From Acanthaster planci (lineage: Eukaryota > Echinodermata > Asteroidea > Valvatida > Acanthasteridae): a stretch of 40,841 bases of DNA. The translations under genes and the position numbers were made by a program. Below are positions 23,838-35,200 of this stretch, piece after piece (positions within the stretch are counted from its first letter, which is position 1; each line of letters starts with the position of its first letter). The stretch lies in contig NW_019091366.1 in NCBI RefSeq assembly GCF_001949145.1, positions 2,553,006 through 2,593,846 of the forward strand. The letters are read 5' to 3'. The notes under the pieces were generated by a model, which saw only the letters and a program-made list of their open reading frames with translations, had not been told where the DNA came from and did not search any database.

Positions 23838-24469
23838 CCTTTCTTTCTCTGTTATCTCTGTCTCCAGTCTTTTTTCCATAAACCAATTTTGACTGTAGTT
23901 ACAGATTTCCAAATAGATCGAGAGTTGAAAAGGGTGGCACAAAATGCACGCCAGCAGTTCACTGATCGCACAGTGTGTTAACAAATGGAAATTTCTCTCA
24001 GACAGCGAATACAGATGTGTTAAGACCCCATCATACCTTGGGTAAATATTGTCGCAATATGCAAAAGAACCATCGCTGAATATTTAACTTCATTTTTTTT
24101 TTCTTTTTAAACAAGCTTGATCTAATCCAGAGGTCAATAAAGTCTTAAAAAAAGTAAAGTATGTACGTTCAGGTCAATGCAAGAGCAGCTGTATCAAAGG
24201 CTAAGTACATGCAAATTGGTAGATGAAGAATATATCCGTTGTGTCAGCTTACTGTCTTGCCTCCACAAAGTTCACTTATTTTGAATTTCAAATTTTTGGG
24301 CCATGCAGCAATATCCTGTGGTGTAGCTTTCTAAGAAAAGATTGAACTATTTCAGCCTTAGTAACTGACTACAAAGTATTAACTTCTCTTTTTCAAAACT
24401 ACCAACTGCTATTAAGCATACCACATGACAGCAGGTAAACATAACTTGGTATTGGGAAGTCAGGTAGGC

Positions 24470-24720
24470 AGAGTCCATTCTTTCTTCGCCTTCCTCCTCT
24501 GAGGTCGAGTTCGATTACCAGCTTGGTCCACACCTGGATTGGGTTTTCAGTCCCTACCCAGAATATTCCTCTGGGGTTTTCCTCCCACCTCTATAACTGT
24601 AACTGCTTCTCACTGTCTCCTCTCTACAGGTTTCTTAAAGGCTTTCAAGCTACGGTGCCTAGGATGCTTTTAGGGAATCCTGGTGTCATTACCAGAAATA
24701 AATAATAGTAACAATAACTA
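24470..24720 (+). mobile_element. tRNA-derived SINE-like element, degraded
   Basis: The word GAGTTCGATTACC at 24507-24519 resembles an RNA polymerase III B box (the tRNA T-arm). It is followed by a body with GGATTGGGTTTTCAGTCC (from about 24537) and GGGGTTTTCCTCCCAC (from about 24573), phrases I recall from dispersed repeats in marine invertebrate genomes. The element ends in an AAATAAATAATAGTAACAATAA-type tail near 24700-24720, as SINEs do. No clear A box or target-site duplication is visible, so it is probably old. The family name is unknown and the recollection is unchecked. Confidence 0.45.
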
Positions 24721-26560
24721 AAAGTAGCCGTGGTTAAGCCCTAATAGCAAAGGCAAATGCACGTAAGTCTTAGTGATTCTTGCATAAAAAATCCACGACT
24801 TTATCACCATAGAAAAGTCTCTTTTTACATGTAAGTGATATGAAGATTTGTATGGGATATAGTACGCAAATTGGTAATGTTTAGGAATAGGGGAAAAGTG
24901 GTTTCTGATTAGAGCCAGTGATGTTACCTCAAGGTTTGAGTCGGCATATCAGGTACAGTGACACAGTCCTGATGACCGTATGAACTTGTTGGCAGGTCAG
25001 AATTGGGCCCTCCCATGTGTGGTTTTCATCACAGCCACTTAGAAACATGTATTTTTACACAGAGTATCCAGAGGATGTACCCAGTTCAACCAAGTGGTGT
25101 CTCCTTTACCTTTTAAAGTTTTTTCTGCAGGTCTACACAAAAACAGCACTGGACAAAGTTCAGACTTGAAAATTAATGCTTAGCATCATTCCACGATTTG
25201 GTTATCAAAGCAATCTGTGAGCTCCTTGTAACTGAGGTTGGACAATTTGAGAGATGATGGTACCATAATCATACTGACGTATGGAAGGCCATCATCAATG
25301 TGAGACAGCTTGACCTTGTGTGACCTCTTCACTGCTAGTTTACAAGCGAGGATTATCTCATTTGGTTTACTGCCCTGGTAATCAGTGGTTACTAATCCTA
25401 ATAACGCCTCTAGATTATAACTGTGTGTGGCTAATTTGTGGCCTAGTGGCTCCTGAATATCATTTGGTAGAAGTTCAATATGATTCATCACTTGGTATTA
25501 ACTTGGACAGAGGATATAATCATTATGCTTCATCTCCCAATCCCAACCTCATCTCCTCTACCCCCCCCAAAGAAAGAGCCAAAATATCTACTTATTTATT
25601 TGATCAATATTATCAGTCTTAAAAATTACATTAAGTTTACAAAAGTGAGTTCATGATTTTGTTTTACAAACATATTGCTTTAAATCCTTCAACTTGAGGT
25701 TATAACTTGGAAAAACTGGATAGCCACTCCAACAATTTTACCCACAGGAAAAAAAGGATAATTTGCTGTACAGTCTACATAAGCAGGGCATTTAACTAAA
25801 GCGTGCAAACTGAAGTTTGAACCACTAGGACTTGGTGAGGTATGTGGAATATACTTATCAGCTGTCCTATCCTTTAGTATGTGGAGGTCACGAAATGGCT
25901 AACTGTTTATGAAAAACTGACTATGGTCAAAACACAAACTTCTCCCCTGCAAACTGTCTGCTGGCCAAAAATTCTTGGTCTAGATCTTAGATGTAAAGTA
26001 GGGCAAGGTAGACACCAACATCAGCTGTTGGCTCCAGGAACAGTAAGGCGGAACGTGTGAATGAAAACTGTGTTAATCTACTCAAGGAAGTCAATCTCCT
26101 TGCCCTGTCTTCTGACATCAATGCAGCTATGTTGTGAGACCATGCACCAAGTTTCTTACATCATGGTATCATTTTGTTGTTGTCATGTTTTTGCTGTCAG
26201 TAAAATGTGGAAGGAGACGGGTCAAAGCCAGGACAAGTTGGATGAAGGATTTGATGCAGAGTCAGCAACTTGGGCTGCAATGAAGAAAGCTGTGCTCATC
26301 AATCATTCATTTAAACTGAAACTACACTTTTCTCTTTCTCTATTTTCTTTGAGGGCGGGGTTGGGTTAACAGAAAATATCGCCAATGAGGTGGCAAGGTA
26401 ACTGGATTGAATAATTTCCTCTGGCATTAAGGAAATGACAAAATAGAGGAATGACTCAAGATCCAAGTACCATAAAAATATGATTTGAGATAAAATCTAA
26501 CAGGGCCTGGCTGCGTAAGCCTTAAATGACTTGGAGTCCAAGTAAGTCCAATCATACATG
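24721..26560. other. Unique non-coding sequence
   Basis: The only notable features are TACATGTA at 24826 and the spacer-4 AGGTCA repeat at 25311. The minus-strand frame 25186-25491 looks superficially protein-like but is within the chance length range and matches nothing I know. The plus-strand frame 26061-26369 is likewise featureless. Confidence 0.55.
25311..25326 (-). promoter_or_regulatory. Perfect AGGTCA direct repeat, spacer 4 (DR4)
   Basis: TGACCT (25311-25316), TGTG, then TGACCT (25321-25326). On the minus strand this is AGGTCA-CACA-AGGTCA, both halves perfect. The second half is extended as CAAGGTCA. DR4 is the classic arrangement for thyroid-hormone-receptor and LXR-type heterodimers with RXR, and both receptor classes exist in invertebrate deuterostomes. 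It lies inside a spurious open frame. Confidence 0.45.
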
Positions 26561-27130
26561 TCAGTTTTATTACAGCGGCTGTTTTGTGTAGTAATGCAGG
26601 TGAAGGCTATGTCATTTTAACACCTTCACCAAGTTCGTCAGCAGACAAAAATGAATCTGTCAAAGTGACCAACAGTAAATCGTCAATTTCAGGAAAGTGC
26701 CTTTGTTAGGTGAAATTGGATGGAATTGCCGCCATTACATTGCAGAATAAATTAATCTGAGGGATTAGGGTAAGATCTCCCTTAATTGAAAGATAATGTG
26801 TGCATGGAATCTAATTATAAATCTGTGCCTTCAAGGTGACTAAACTGCCTTTTCATGTCGTCCTCAATAAAAATCCCCATTCTTGCATAGAAAACTTTGA
26901 AGACATGTACTGTATGACTGAACCTAGAGTGGCTGAAATTTCTTTCAAAATAAGCAAAAGAATCCACAGAAATCAAGGCATCAGTAAATGTCTGTATAAT
27001 TTATGTAAATCATGAGTGCAGAATGGTCAGAATCACCACCAGGAATCTAACGCTGCAGACAGGCCAACAGCAAAAATCGTAAAATACTGTCTTTGGAAAG
27101 TAGCTGAGTGATTTGGCGCATTACTGAGCC
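26560..27130. promoter_or_regulatory. Candidate enhancer-like block rich in homeodomain cores
   Basis: Within about 90 bases there are five homeodomain-type cores: GCCATTAC near 26731, ATTAAT near 26751, GGATTA at 26762-26767, TTAATTG at 26782-26788 and TAATTA at 26812-26817. A GATAAT word lies near 26792. The rest is non-repetitive, with CTGTCAAAG (TALE-like) near 26656 and ATTTATGTAAAT near 27000. The composition and packing look like a developmental enhancer. No alignment is available to show conservation. Confidence 0.25.
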
Positions 27131-27193
27131 TCTCTCCACCTGAAGTATAAATCATCACCCCACTTGCCCTGTCTTTAAAAAAGGTAGCCCTGG

Positions 27194-27208
27194 TTTTTTT
27201 TTTTTTTT
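27194..27208 (+). repeat. T15 homopolymer
   Basis: Fifteen consecutive T. It could be the complement of a retrotransposon poly(A) tail, but no element body is recognisable beside it. Confidence 0.9.
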
Positions 27209-28584
27209 ATTATCAATGGATTGGAAGGTTTGTCATCCAATACAGAGTGTGGCTAGAATCTCTTTGAATTTAGGCTAATTGAGATAGGATCATGGTAGGA
27301 ATGTAGGCCACACTGCCTGGCAACCGGTCAACCTTTCCGCTTCGGAAACGTGATCCGTAGAAAAATGCTTTTACCTCTATCTCGCTGGCACCAACTGCCC
27401 TACCACCACCAAAGCTGTGAGGTAGGGATCAAGGTAGGATGATGACTAGGATAGACAGGGACTTGGGCCCCTGGAAGAGTCGCTCAATACATCTGTTTGA
27501 CATTACCAGCTGATGCAATGGGATTTAACCAGGGAATATGCTGAAAGTGACTTGCTCAAGTTATCCAACTTTGACTGGCTCCTCTGTAACCAGAAGGGTT
27601 CCAAGGCCCCTTGCCAACATTTGTCAATGGTGATCTATGAGAGGTGATTATTGGCATAAAATTCTCTCTCTCAACAAAAAGAAGAAAACTGGAGTATGGG
27701 GGATCAGGAAGGTCAGATGGTTTTCCCCGATGCTCCCTCAAGCTGTCCTGGTCTTTGTCTTGGCTTCTACCAAGGAGCCATTTTTCAAACCTGACTCATA
27801 CATTGCATGTGGTTTAAATTCAGAGTAAATGCATACCTCATTGTTAATACTCATTGGTTATAGTGTAGCCTTCATTGGGTGACTGACTACTCCTATACAT
27901 CATTACCAGGAAGAATGCCAACATCATGCTCAATGCCAGATGAATGGTTGGCCCAGACTATTTTGAAAGTAATCGCACTTGACAAGGATGAGAAATCAAC
28001 CAAAGCAATGAACACAAGTGCTTTCCTTTTTTTTTAATCCCAGACCAAGATTAAAAAAATATTAGAGGGCAAACTATACTCTTCTATTCCTTACAGACTC
28101 CACATGCAGCGATGTAAGTTTAATGAGTGGGTAGGGATAAAAACAACATCAAGATGGAGATAAGACCATGGATAAAAATGTTGCACTTGCAGTTGTACTT
28201 AGAAGCTAACCCTTCATTGTGTCTGTGAAAAGTTTGAAACTGCACCTAAGTCAAGACCCAGCAAAGTTTGCCAGCTTAAGCAATTCATTCCGTTGCTTTC
28301 TGGAAGTGGATAGAAGAAAAAGAATGAATCTAACTACATATACACCCTGGAGAGAAGTTTGTCAACATGTATGTGACTGTCCCTGGTGTTACTGGTGAAC
28401 TACAGTAAAGACATTTTTCCAGGGTTCTGCAAGTACCAGGTTTGCTGGATACACAAACTAACCAAGTAAAAGGAAAGAAAATTAAGCTGGAATCAATGGC
28501 AACCAATATCACAAATCACTCTCCAAAGATCCACATTTAGTTGCTAAAATGGCTCAACTGAGAGATTCCTCATGGGAAGGCTTG

Positions 28585-28604
28585 GGGTCATGACCCTATG
28601 ACCC
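28585..28604. promoter_or_regulatory. Nuclear-receptor-like cluster: inverted repeat plus direct repeat
   Basis: GGGTCA (28585-28590) abuts TGACCC (28591-28596), making a perfect 12-bp palindrome with spacer 0. After TA comes another TGACCC (28599-28604), making a direct repeat with spacer 2. Three perfect RGGTCA half-sites in 20 bp is the tightest such cluster in the window. DR2 suits RAR/COUP/HNF4-type receptors. The words are seen; the receptor is unknown. Confidence 0.42.
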
Positions 28605-28870
28605 CTAGGCCATCGGCAAAGGGTACTACAGCTTTGGTTGGTCCCGGGAGCTGAAGAACCAGGGAGGCAAATTGACTCCAGGGAGAAGCCGACTAGGATT
28701 CCTTAAGGATTACGTATGCCCTCCTTGGGGTAGCTGACAACCCTAAGGTTCACCCCCTCTGGGGCTTGACGACCCACAAATTGAGCCTACATTTGGGTAA
28801 GGTCGAGTGTGGGATCCTGGGAGGATTAACTTGGTTGTTGAGGTGCTAGGGATTTGAACAATGCTCGGTG

Positions 28871-28884
28871 GTAACCATGAAAAC
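28871..28884. promoter_or_regulatory. X-box-like site, weak right half
   Basis: GTAACCATGAAAAC has a perfect left half (GTAACC) and AT spacer of an RFX X-box. The right half GAAAAC differs at two positions from RGYAAC. Confidence 0.22.
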
Positions 28885-29640
28885 TAGGATGGGTATTGAC
28901 TGAGGAAGCTGGTATAAATGCCTTTGACCCTACTCCTTGTGGTGTCAAGTGCTTCTATACCGCTAGTCCGTGAACAGGCAGATTAAGCTAGGTATGCAAG
29001 GCATTACAATCTTCAACTCACAAAATAGCCTTGGCACTATTATGATGCGTTGCACCTGGGGAGACATCCCATCAGATATACAACTGCCTGCAAACAGACC
29101 AGGGGAAACTGAAACCAGAGTCTTGAAGATGATTAATGAGTGGCAGAAATAAAAAAGAAAACAGTTTTTGTGAGTAAGCAGAATTGTGGAAATAAATCAA
29201 TTGATGTGCGGTTCTTGGTTCATTTCTACTGATTTCACTCTTAGTATTCTACCTCTGCTTATTTGCCGGCATTAGTGAATTTTACAGCTGTGCTTCAAAG
29301 TGTCTCCTTCAAAACTTGAGACATATGGAAAGAAAAGCCACAGCCCTGCAAAATGTTTTTTTCATATAGCCTCAACCAATCAGACTTGGCAAGCTAAGGG
29401 TCATTAATTTCCATGGTTTTGACCTCATCCGTCTGAGATTTCCAACAAGGCAAGTTTTTTCCAGAGACCCTGTGCTGCTGGATTTTAGTTCGGTTGGCTC
29501 CAATGTTTCAGTCTATGATTTATGTGTACAGTGTGGTTATTAGGAGTTGCCCTCCAAAAACGCAGTTAGATAAATGTACAAGCAATATCCCCAACTATTA
29601 CTGCACGTTGATGGTACACTGGGGAATATTTTGCATTAGC

Positions 29641-29654
29641 GTTGCCATGGCAAA
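29641..29654. promoter_or_regulatory. Near-perfect RFX X-box
   Basis: GTTGCCATGGCAAA matches the consensus GTTGCC-AT-GGCAAC at 13 of 14 positions and contains the perfect 12-bp palindrome TTGCCATGGCAA. A fixed 12-mer is expected far less than once in 41 kb. X-boxes are bound by RFX winged-helix factors that drive ciliary, neuronal and other genes. No promoter or start is recognisable nearby, so it would act as a distal element or lie near an unseen start. Confidence 0.45.
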
Positions 29655-30416
29655 GACTATTTACTGAGAGCTAACTGCTTATGCTGCCTGTTAAGTACAC
29701 TGTTTACATATTGAATAGGGTAGAATTTCATCAGTAAATTAGTGGTGATATTGACCAGGCTGAAATTGAATTTTTCTCACAATGGGGCACTTTGGAACCA
29801 GATGAAATTGCATTGATAACAAAATTTTCCAGGATTTTTGTTCAAAAATATTTAGGCTTCACAGTAGCTTCACATTACTTGTATGCATGAGAAAAAACGT
29901 CTTTCAACAAGTCCAATTTTTATTTAATTACAGCAGAATTTCTGGGAAGAATAAAACTAGAATATTACGTCACTGCTTTATGTCAAAGTAAAACTGTGAG
30001 GGTCAAATAATGCTAATAGTGAATGGAACACGCTCAGGTTTGTTTCAAGCTAGCAATGCAAAAAAATTAGGACACCATTTGATGCAAACCAAGTAATGTG
30101 TGGACAGTGTAAGAAAGACTTGATAAATGAATTGACAACAGCCAGTTTTAGGAAAAGACTGACTTGTGAGATTACACCTCATGACAAGCTGCTGTTCACG
30201 CCCATAAATTATGCCATGTCACACCATTTTGTCCAGTCACTATCTGGGCTGACAAAGACAAGGCCATCTTGAGCATTTGTCTTCAATTACCCGCAAATCC
30301 CTTTCTTGAAATTCAGGAAGTATAAAAAATTGTGAAATTTGAGGTTTACTGGATACCTAAAAACATGGTTACAGGGAAGATGGAGTATCTCACGCAAGGT
30401 ACATGTCAACTCCATG

Positions 30417-30435
30417 CAACTGTGAAGCACAGTTG
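30417..30435. repeat. Short hairpin, 8-bp stem and 3-nt loop
   Basis: CAACTG-TG, loop AAG, CA-CAGTTG: the stem is perfect and stops at both outer edges. CAACTG/CAGTTG are also MYB-type or E-box-like sites. Too short for a microRNA precursor. Confidence 0.55.
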
Positions 30436-32073
30436 ATGCTTAAGTTGCTTGAAAGAGAAATAAAAACATTCAGTGCCTATATCCTACATGCTTTCACACC
30501 CACACACTAAAGCCCACAGGCTGCTTACGAAAATAGTACTGTGCATTCCAGTCAGCCAATACCAGCTCAATCCCTAGCAATCCCACAGTCTTTTTCTTGC
30601 TAATTACTCGGCCTTTGGAAAAGTACACTGGGAGCCAAGGCCCATGGGTCCACTACAGCTGTGGCCCAGCCACACTAGCAGTAATCACCGCTAATGCCAA
30701 ACATCACACTCAGGATCAATCTTTATTGATTTCATACGCCGGCCAGAAGCTTCCATTAGTAGCAACAACTTACACAGTAGTCAACCAGCACTCTTGTCTG
30801 TGATGCCGAGGATGACTGGCGGATGAGGAGGATGGTGAAGGGGAGGATGTTACCGAGGGAACAAGGGAGGGATGGATGCGGGGAAAGGAATGTCATCCTC
30901 AATGACTGGCAGACGCTGGCAGTTTCTTAACTTCTAAATTAATATTGGATCAAAGACGAGGCAGGTAGGAGCTTTTGTTTGGTGCACTTTGGAGAGGGCA
31001 TTTGGTCAGCATCTTCACTGGGAACAAGACAACTAACAAGATGACAATTGGATATCTCAAGGAGGTGTGTCTTCAGAGATGCTATTGTTATTCTTTGACC
31101 CAAACAAAATCAGTTTTTCATCCGGGATTAGATGGAAGAGAATCCATGGGTTAAATGTGTTGATCTTTGCAAAGATTATAATAATGGTTGGGAAGTACCG
31201 TATGACCACAGCAAACCAGTAACAAGTGGTCACGATGTATCGTCACCACATCTACACAGAAGCAATCAAACTAATACAAACTCAAATGAAACAAAATTAC
31301 TCCAAGTTAATGAAAGACAAAATTTCAACATGAAAACCTCTGTGTTGTACAAGTACCATATCAATGCACATGTATCTTTTGAATTGTTCCACAGATTACG
31401 AGAACGTTAAACAACAATCCTTAAACCCTAACATTCCTGAATCCTCCAATTTTATTATGATTTTGCACACACCCTTGAGTTAATAAAGCAGACGTTTATA
31501 AAGAGCAGTTAACGTTCATCTATTCATGTGGATACGTGCACATCTGCCAATAGCTACATATAAATACCAGAAGGAAGTCAAATGATTACCCCCTACCCAT
31601 GTAATTTATACAAGAATTACAATACACCTTGAGATGATAGTACACTGTATCTACTACAAAGTGGTATCACATTCAATATCCAGTGCCATCACACAGTTTA
31701 GTCTTAATTGGTTTTCCTCCAAATACCTTTTTTTCAGGAGACTTGACGGTGTTTAGCACAGTTGGTGGCTCATTTCCAACTGTTTTGGCTTGGTGGTTGT
31801 ACGACCGCAAAAGCCTTGCTCGACATGAATCAACAAATATGTCAAGGCATCAGTGGATTTTGGTTTAGCTAAAAAAAAAATGGCTCTATTTTCTTAACTT
31901 GGTAAAAATGTGTGTATTTACTTCAGCGAGATTTAAAGTCTTAAAATAAGGACTGCATGGAAACATGTTGCTTTTGATTTGACAATTACTTTATTTAAAA
32001 TTTATTTTTTGGTGTGCATGTTTACATGTGTGAGGGGGTGAGTTTGTATACACAGTCAAATGGTGGACCTATA

Positions 32074-32203
32074 ACAATAGGGGACAATAGGGTCCATGGT
32101 TGCCGAAGAGTCCACGGTTGGAAAATGTGTACAAAACATATGGGAGGTCTTCCAAAAAAATTAAAGTATGAACAAAAGAGGAACAATAGGGAGTCCACGA
32201 TTG
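32074..32203 (+). repeat. Diverged short interspersed repeats (ACAATAGGG / GTCCAYGGTTG)
   Basis: ACAATAGGG or a close variant occurs three times (about 32074, 32084 and 32183). GTCCATGGTTG, GTCCACGGTTG and GTCCACGATTG occur at 32092, 32110 and 32193. The two words sit side by side in the first and last copies. This suggests an old, irregular minisatellite or a partly duplicated segment. Confidence 0.5.
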
Positions 32204-35200
32204 AAGACGTTTACACACTGGGGTGGGTGTGTGTGTAACAAAAATGCTGAAAAAAAAACCCTTGTTCAATGATTATTTTTAAAAAGGTTTATCTTTAATG
32301 ATTAAAAAAAATAACATCCCAAATGAAAATGAAACCCACACTTTATTTCAGGAAGTCAGGAGTGTACATACAGCACACAGCAATTTCCTAAATACAGAGG
32401 CACTAAATTTATCAAATGTTGGCTGGAGTTAAGCTGACAGCTTCAGCCCCAAATGAAGTAAATCTCTGCCTGAGGGATAAGAAGCCGCTACCAACCCTGG
32501 GGTTAAGGTTGTCAACCTATGGGTGGCTTGGTGTCTCCCATCTCTTCTTAGACTCTGGCCCCAGGAGCCAGGCAAGTGCTCCAGAAACCGGTGCCCTGAG
32601 AGAGTAAGGTGATTTTCCCATCAGAAACCTATGGCTGCATCTTCTTAACACCGAGGAAATCATGTGTAAAGGATTCAATTTGGTGTATAATTGGAGTTTG
32701 GAGAGGGTCGGGGACTATCCCAGTCATAGCGGAGGATTGTCTCTTCTTAATGTTCAATCCCAAGAGGTGTTGGGGGAAAACAAAGTGAGGATTGGACCAA
32801 AGTACAAACAACCATCTTTAGCACCTCAGAAATTCTCCATGCATTTTCAATTTTGTTCAGATATTATTCAAGGACGCCCTTTTAAAAGTAAACACTTGGA
32901 GATGTCATTACAACTGGGCTGCATGATGAAAATGATATTTTGTTCCCATATTGCATCCAGTAACTACCTCCACGCACAACACAAAGTGACATTTAAATAA
33001 CGGCCATGGAACTTTAGAATACATGTACAAACTATCCATCATCTGTGCCAATGTTGCATGAATGAGAGTGTGCCCTACAGTGATACACCCACTGGGGATC
33101 ACAATCTTGTACACAAGTGTATGATTTTCCACTTGTCAAGTGTCTTCCATAATTGGCATGAAAAGAGGAACACACACTGACAGCATAATGCACGCTAGCC
33201 AATTCTTTTGGGGGGAAAACCTAGCCACAATGAACAATCTACAGACACCATGTAATGACATGTCACATATCAAAGCATTTATGACCAGTGCACCTGCATG
33301 GGGCAATTCTGTCTAACACCCTATAAATTAATTACAGCTTGCAGGAGGAAATGGTAGAGTGAATGGACTATTAATCTAACATAGCTGTATCGGATTACAC
33401 AACTAATATGAATGTGTAAACAAATGGAAGCAGAATAACCTGGCTGTAGGGAATGTCCTTGTCCATCCCAAATTCCACACATACTGCAGTGATGATTCTG
33501 CTTGTAGGTGTCCATAATTTCTTTCTCTTGAAGTTTTGGACCAAGGTCCAGTTTGGGGCAACCATTTGGGGAGCTTTGTTGTGAGAAGCTAACATTTGTT
33601 CAAATTTTTCTAATGACCGAGTAATGGTGATCTTGCAGCAAGGGCAAATTGGTGTTGGTCTGTATTGCTCATCATGCAGGGATTGTGATCACATCTTTAC
33701 AATACCCTTTTGCCTTGTTGGAAAGAGAAAAATCTCTTGTCCATTGGCCTCACATTTGAAACTGAGAAAGAGAATTGAAAGACAAATTAAAATGATTACA
33801 CTGTAATACTGAGAAGTTTATTGCGACATTTGTAACCCTATCTAAAGATGATACTGGTGAAATAGCAAACTCAATATAAAAATACCAGAACTGTAATAAT
33901 TGTTATAATTCAAACATGACTGCTCTCTAAGAATAATCACCTTTTAACTACATATCCATCATTGCTCCCAGCAATCCAAAGTTTTCAAGCTGCATGGTCC
34001 AAGGATATTGGTTCTCAAAGGTAGCACATCCATTAGAAGTGACCTAAGCCAGCAATGATGATGATATATAGGTGCTACAGGTCAGGCAGAAAATAAAAAC
34101 CTTCTGCTGTCAACGTTCCATTTTCTTTTTTTCCCTTCAGTTGAAGCAAATTCCACATTTACTCTTTCCTTAATGGGATTTTTGGCTTTCTGACCTCAGT
34201 ACTGACTGCTTTTTAACAACAGTATTAACCAGATGACATGAAATGTTGCATGGACGTTCACAGAAGCGATCAGTTACTTTTTCCCTGAATGTTATGTTTT
34301 AATCAATGAAAGGGACAATAAAATGTACACTCTTATTGTTATCTTAATACGAACATCGGTAATGACTGGTGTGAGTTAGTTGTTTACTAGGCCCAGAAAT
34401 AAAGAAATTTGAAAAGTCTGATAAACCTTGTACATGCAACCCCTTCCATCACAAATTCCATGGGTAAGAGTTATTTTAACGCTTTGTATTGTAGAATATT
34501 TTCTTCCTCGACATATGAAAAAAAAAAGTGGGTTGGCTTGAATTCTGTTAAGGTTGGATGACTCTGGGAATATTCTTACTAAATACTGCCGCCAGAGTTC
34601 TACTTCATTAACAAGCCCGCTTTATTAGACACAGCTTCAACTGTTGAATCGGAATAAAATTCCATTATGAAACTGCAACATGATTGCAATTTTTAACTCC
34701 AAGATCAAAGTCAAGTTATATTTTGTTTTATTACCAGCAAAAACAAAAGAGGGGGGTTCTTATTAGAATGGGTGCACCTCAGTGTGGCTTATCCCCAAGA
34801 GGTCTGCCCCCAGAAGCAAGTACTTACACGCTTGACTTGCAAGAAGGTCATTGCTTCTCGTTTTTACAGTCAGCTAAGACCTGAAACCAATCAAATAACG
34901 AGTAGTCCCTTTTCTTTGTGGTCGGGTTCGGTCCCCGCTTTACAAAGTGACGTTTCTGGGACAGGTCAATTGAACTCCCTAGCAAACTGAACTTGGGCCC
35001 CCAGGCAACCCAACTTTGGATACCCTCAATCTAAGAGAACCTCTGACTGCCAATGAGAAATGAATTAAATTCCAAGAGCGGTACTTTTCTTCCAGCTGGA
35101 TCAGAGTTATTAGGATTTTGTCTGTATCATACGTGATGAGATGTGGAGAACTTGCTTGTTTTCCAGAAATTAAAAACGTCATATCTGAGCAATAAGCAAA

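Larger units (their letters stand above)
17111..24440. other. Unique non-coding sequence with simple repeats
   Basis: No exon or RNA gene was recognised. The stretch contains C10, (TG)8 and T-runs, a wide everted nuclear-receptor half-site pair at 18705, X-box-like sites at 18101, 19115 and 22336, three octamer words (20616, 21971, 24209) and TACATGTA at 20078 and 20930. Short frames overlap on both strands, as random sequence would give. Confidence 0.6.
27131..32000. other. Unique non-coding sequence
   Basis: No gene was recognised. The stretch contains T15, the triple half-site cluster at 28585, X-box-like sites at 28871 and 29641, a short hairpin at 30417 and a patch at 30807-30878 with six GGATG words, flanked by the inverted words GAGGATGAC (30808) and GTCATCCTC (30892). 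The plus-strand frame 31132-31410 has no domain I know. Confidence 0.55.

Noticed and set aside
25186-25491. Minus-strand frame of about 101 codons with protein-like composition and a possible acceptor AG shortly before it
   Set aside because: The frame starts at a GTG just after an in-frame stop, the translation matches nothing I know, and its length is not significant. RNA-seq would settle it.
28849-28859. B-box-like word on the minus strand (GTTCAAATCCC)
   Set aside because: No A box or cloverleaf upstream and no SINE body recognised, so it is left as chance.
34924-34936. GGGTTCGGTCCCC, a good tRNA B-box-like word
   Set aside because: Only four of five T-stem pairs form, and no acceptor stem, anticodon arm or A box can be built around it.
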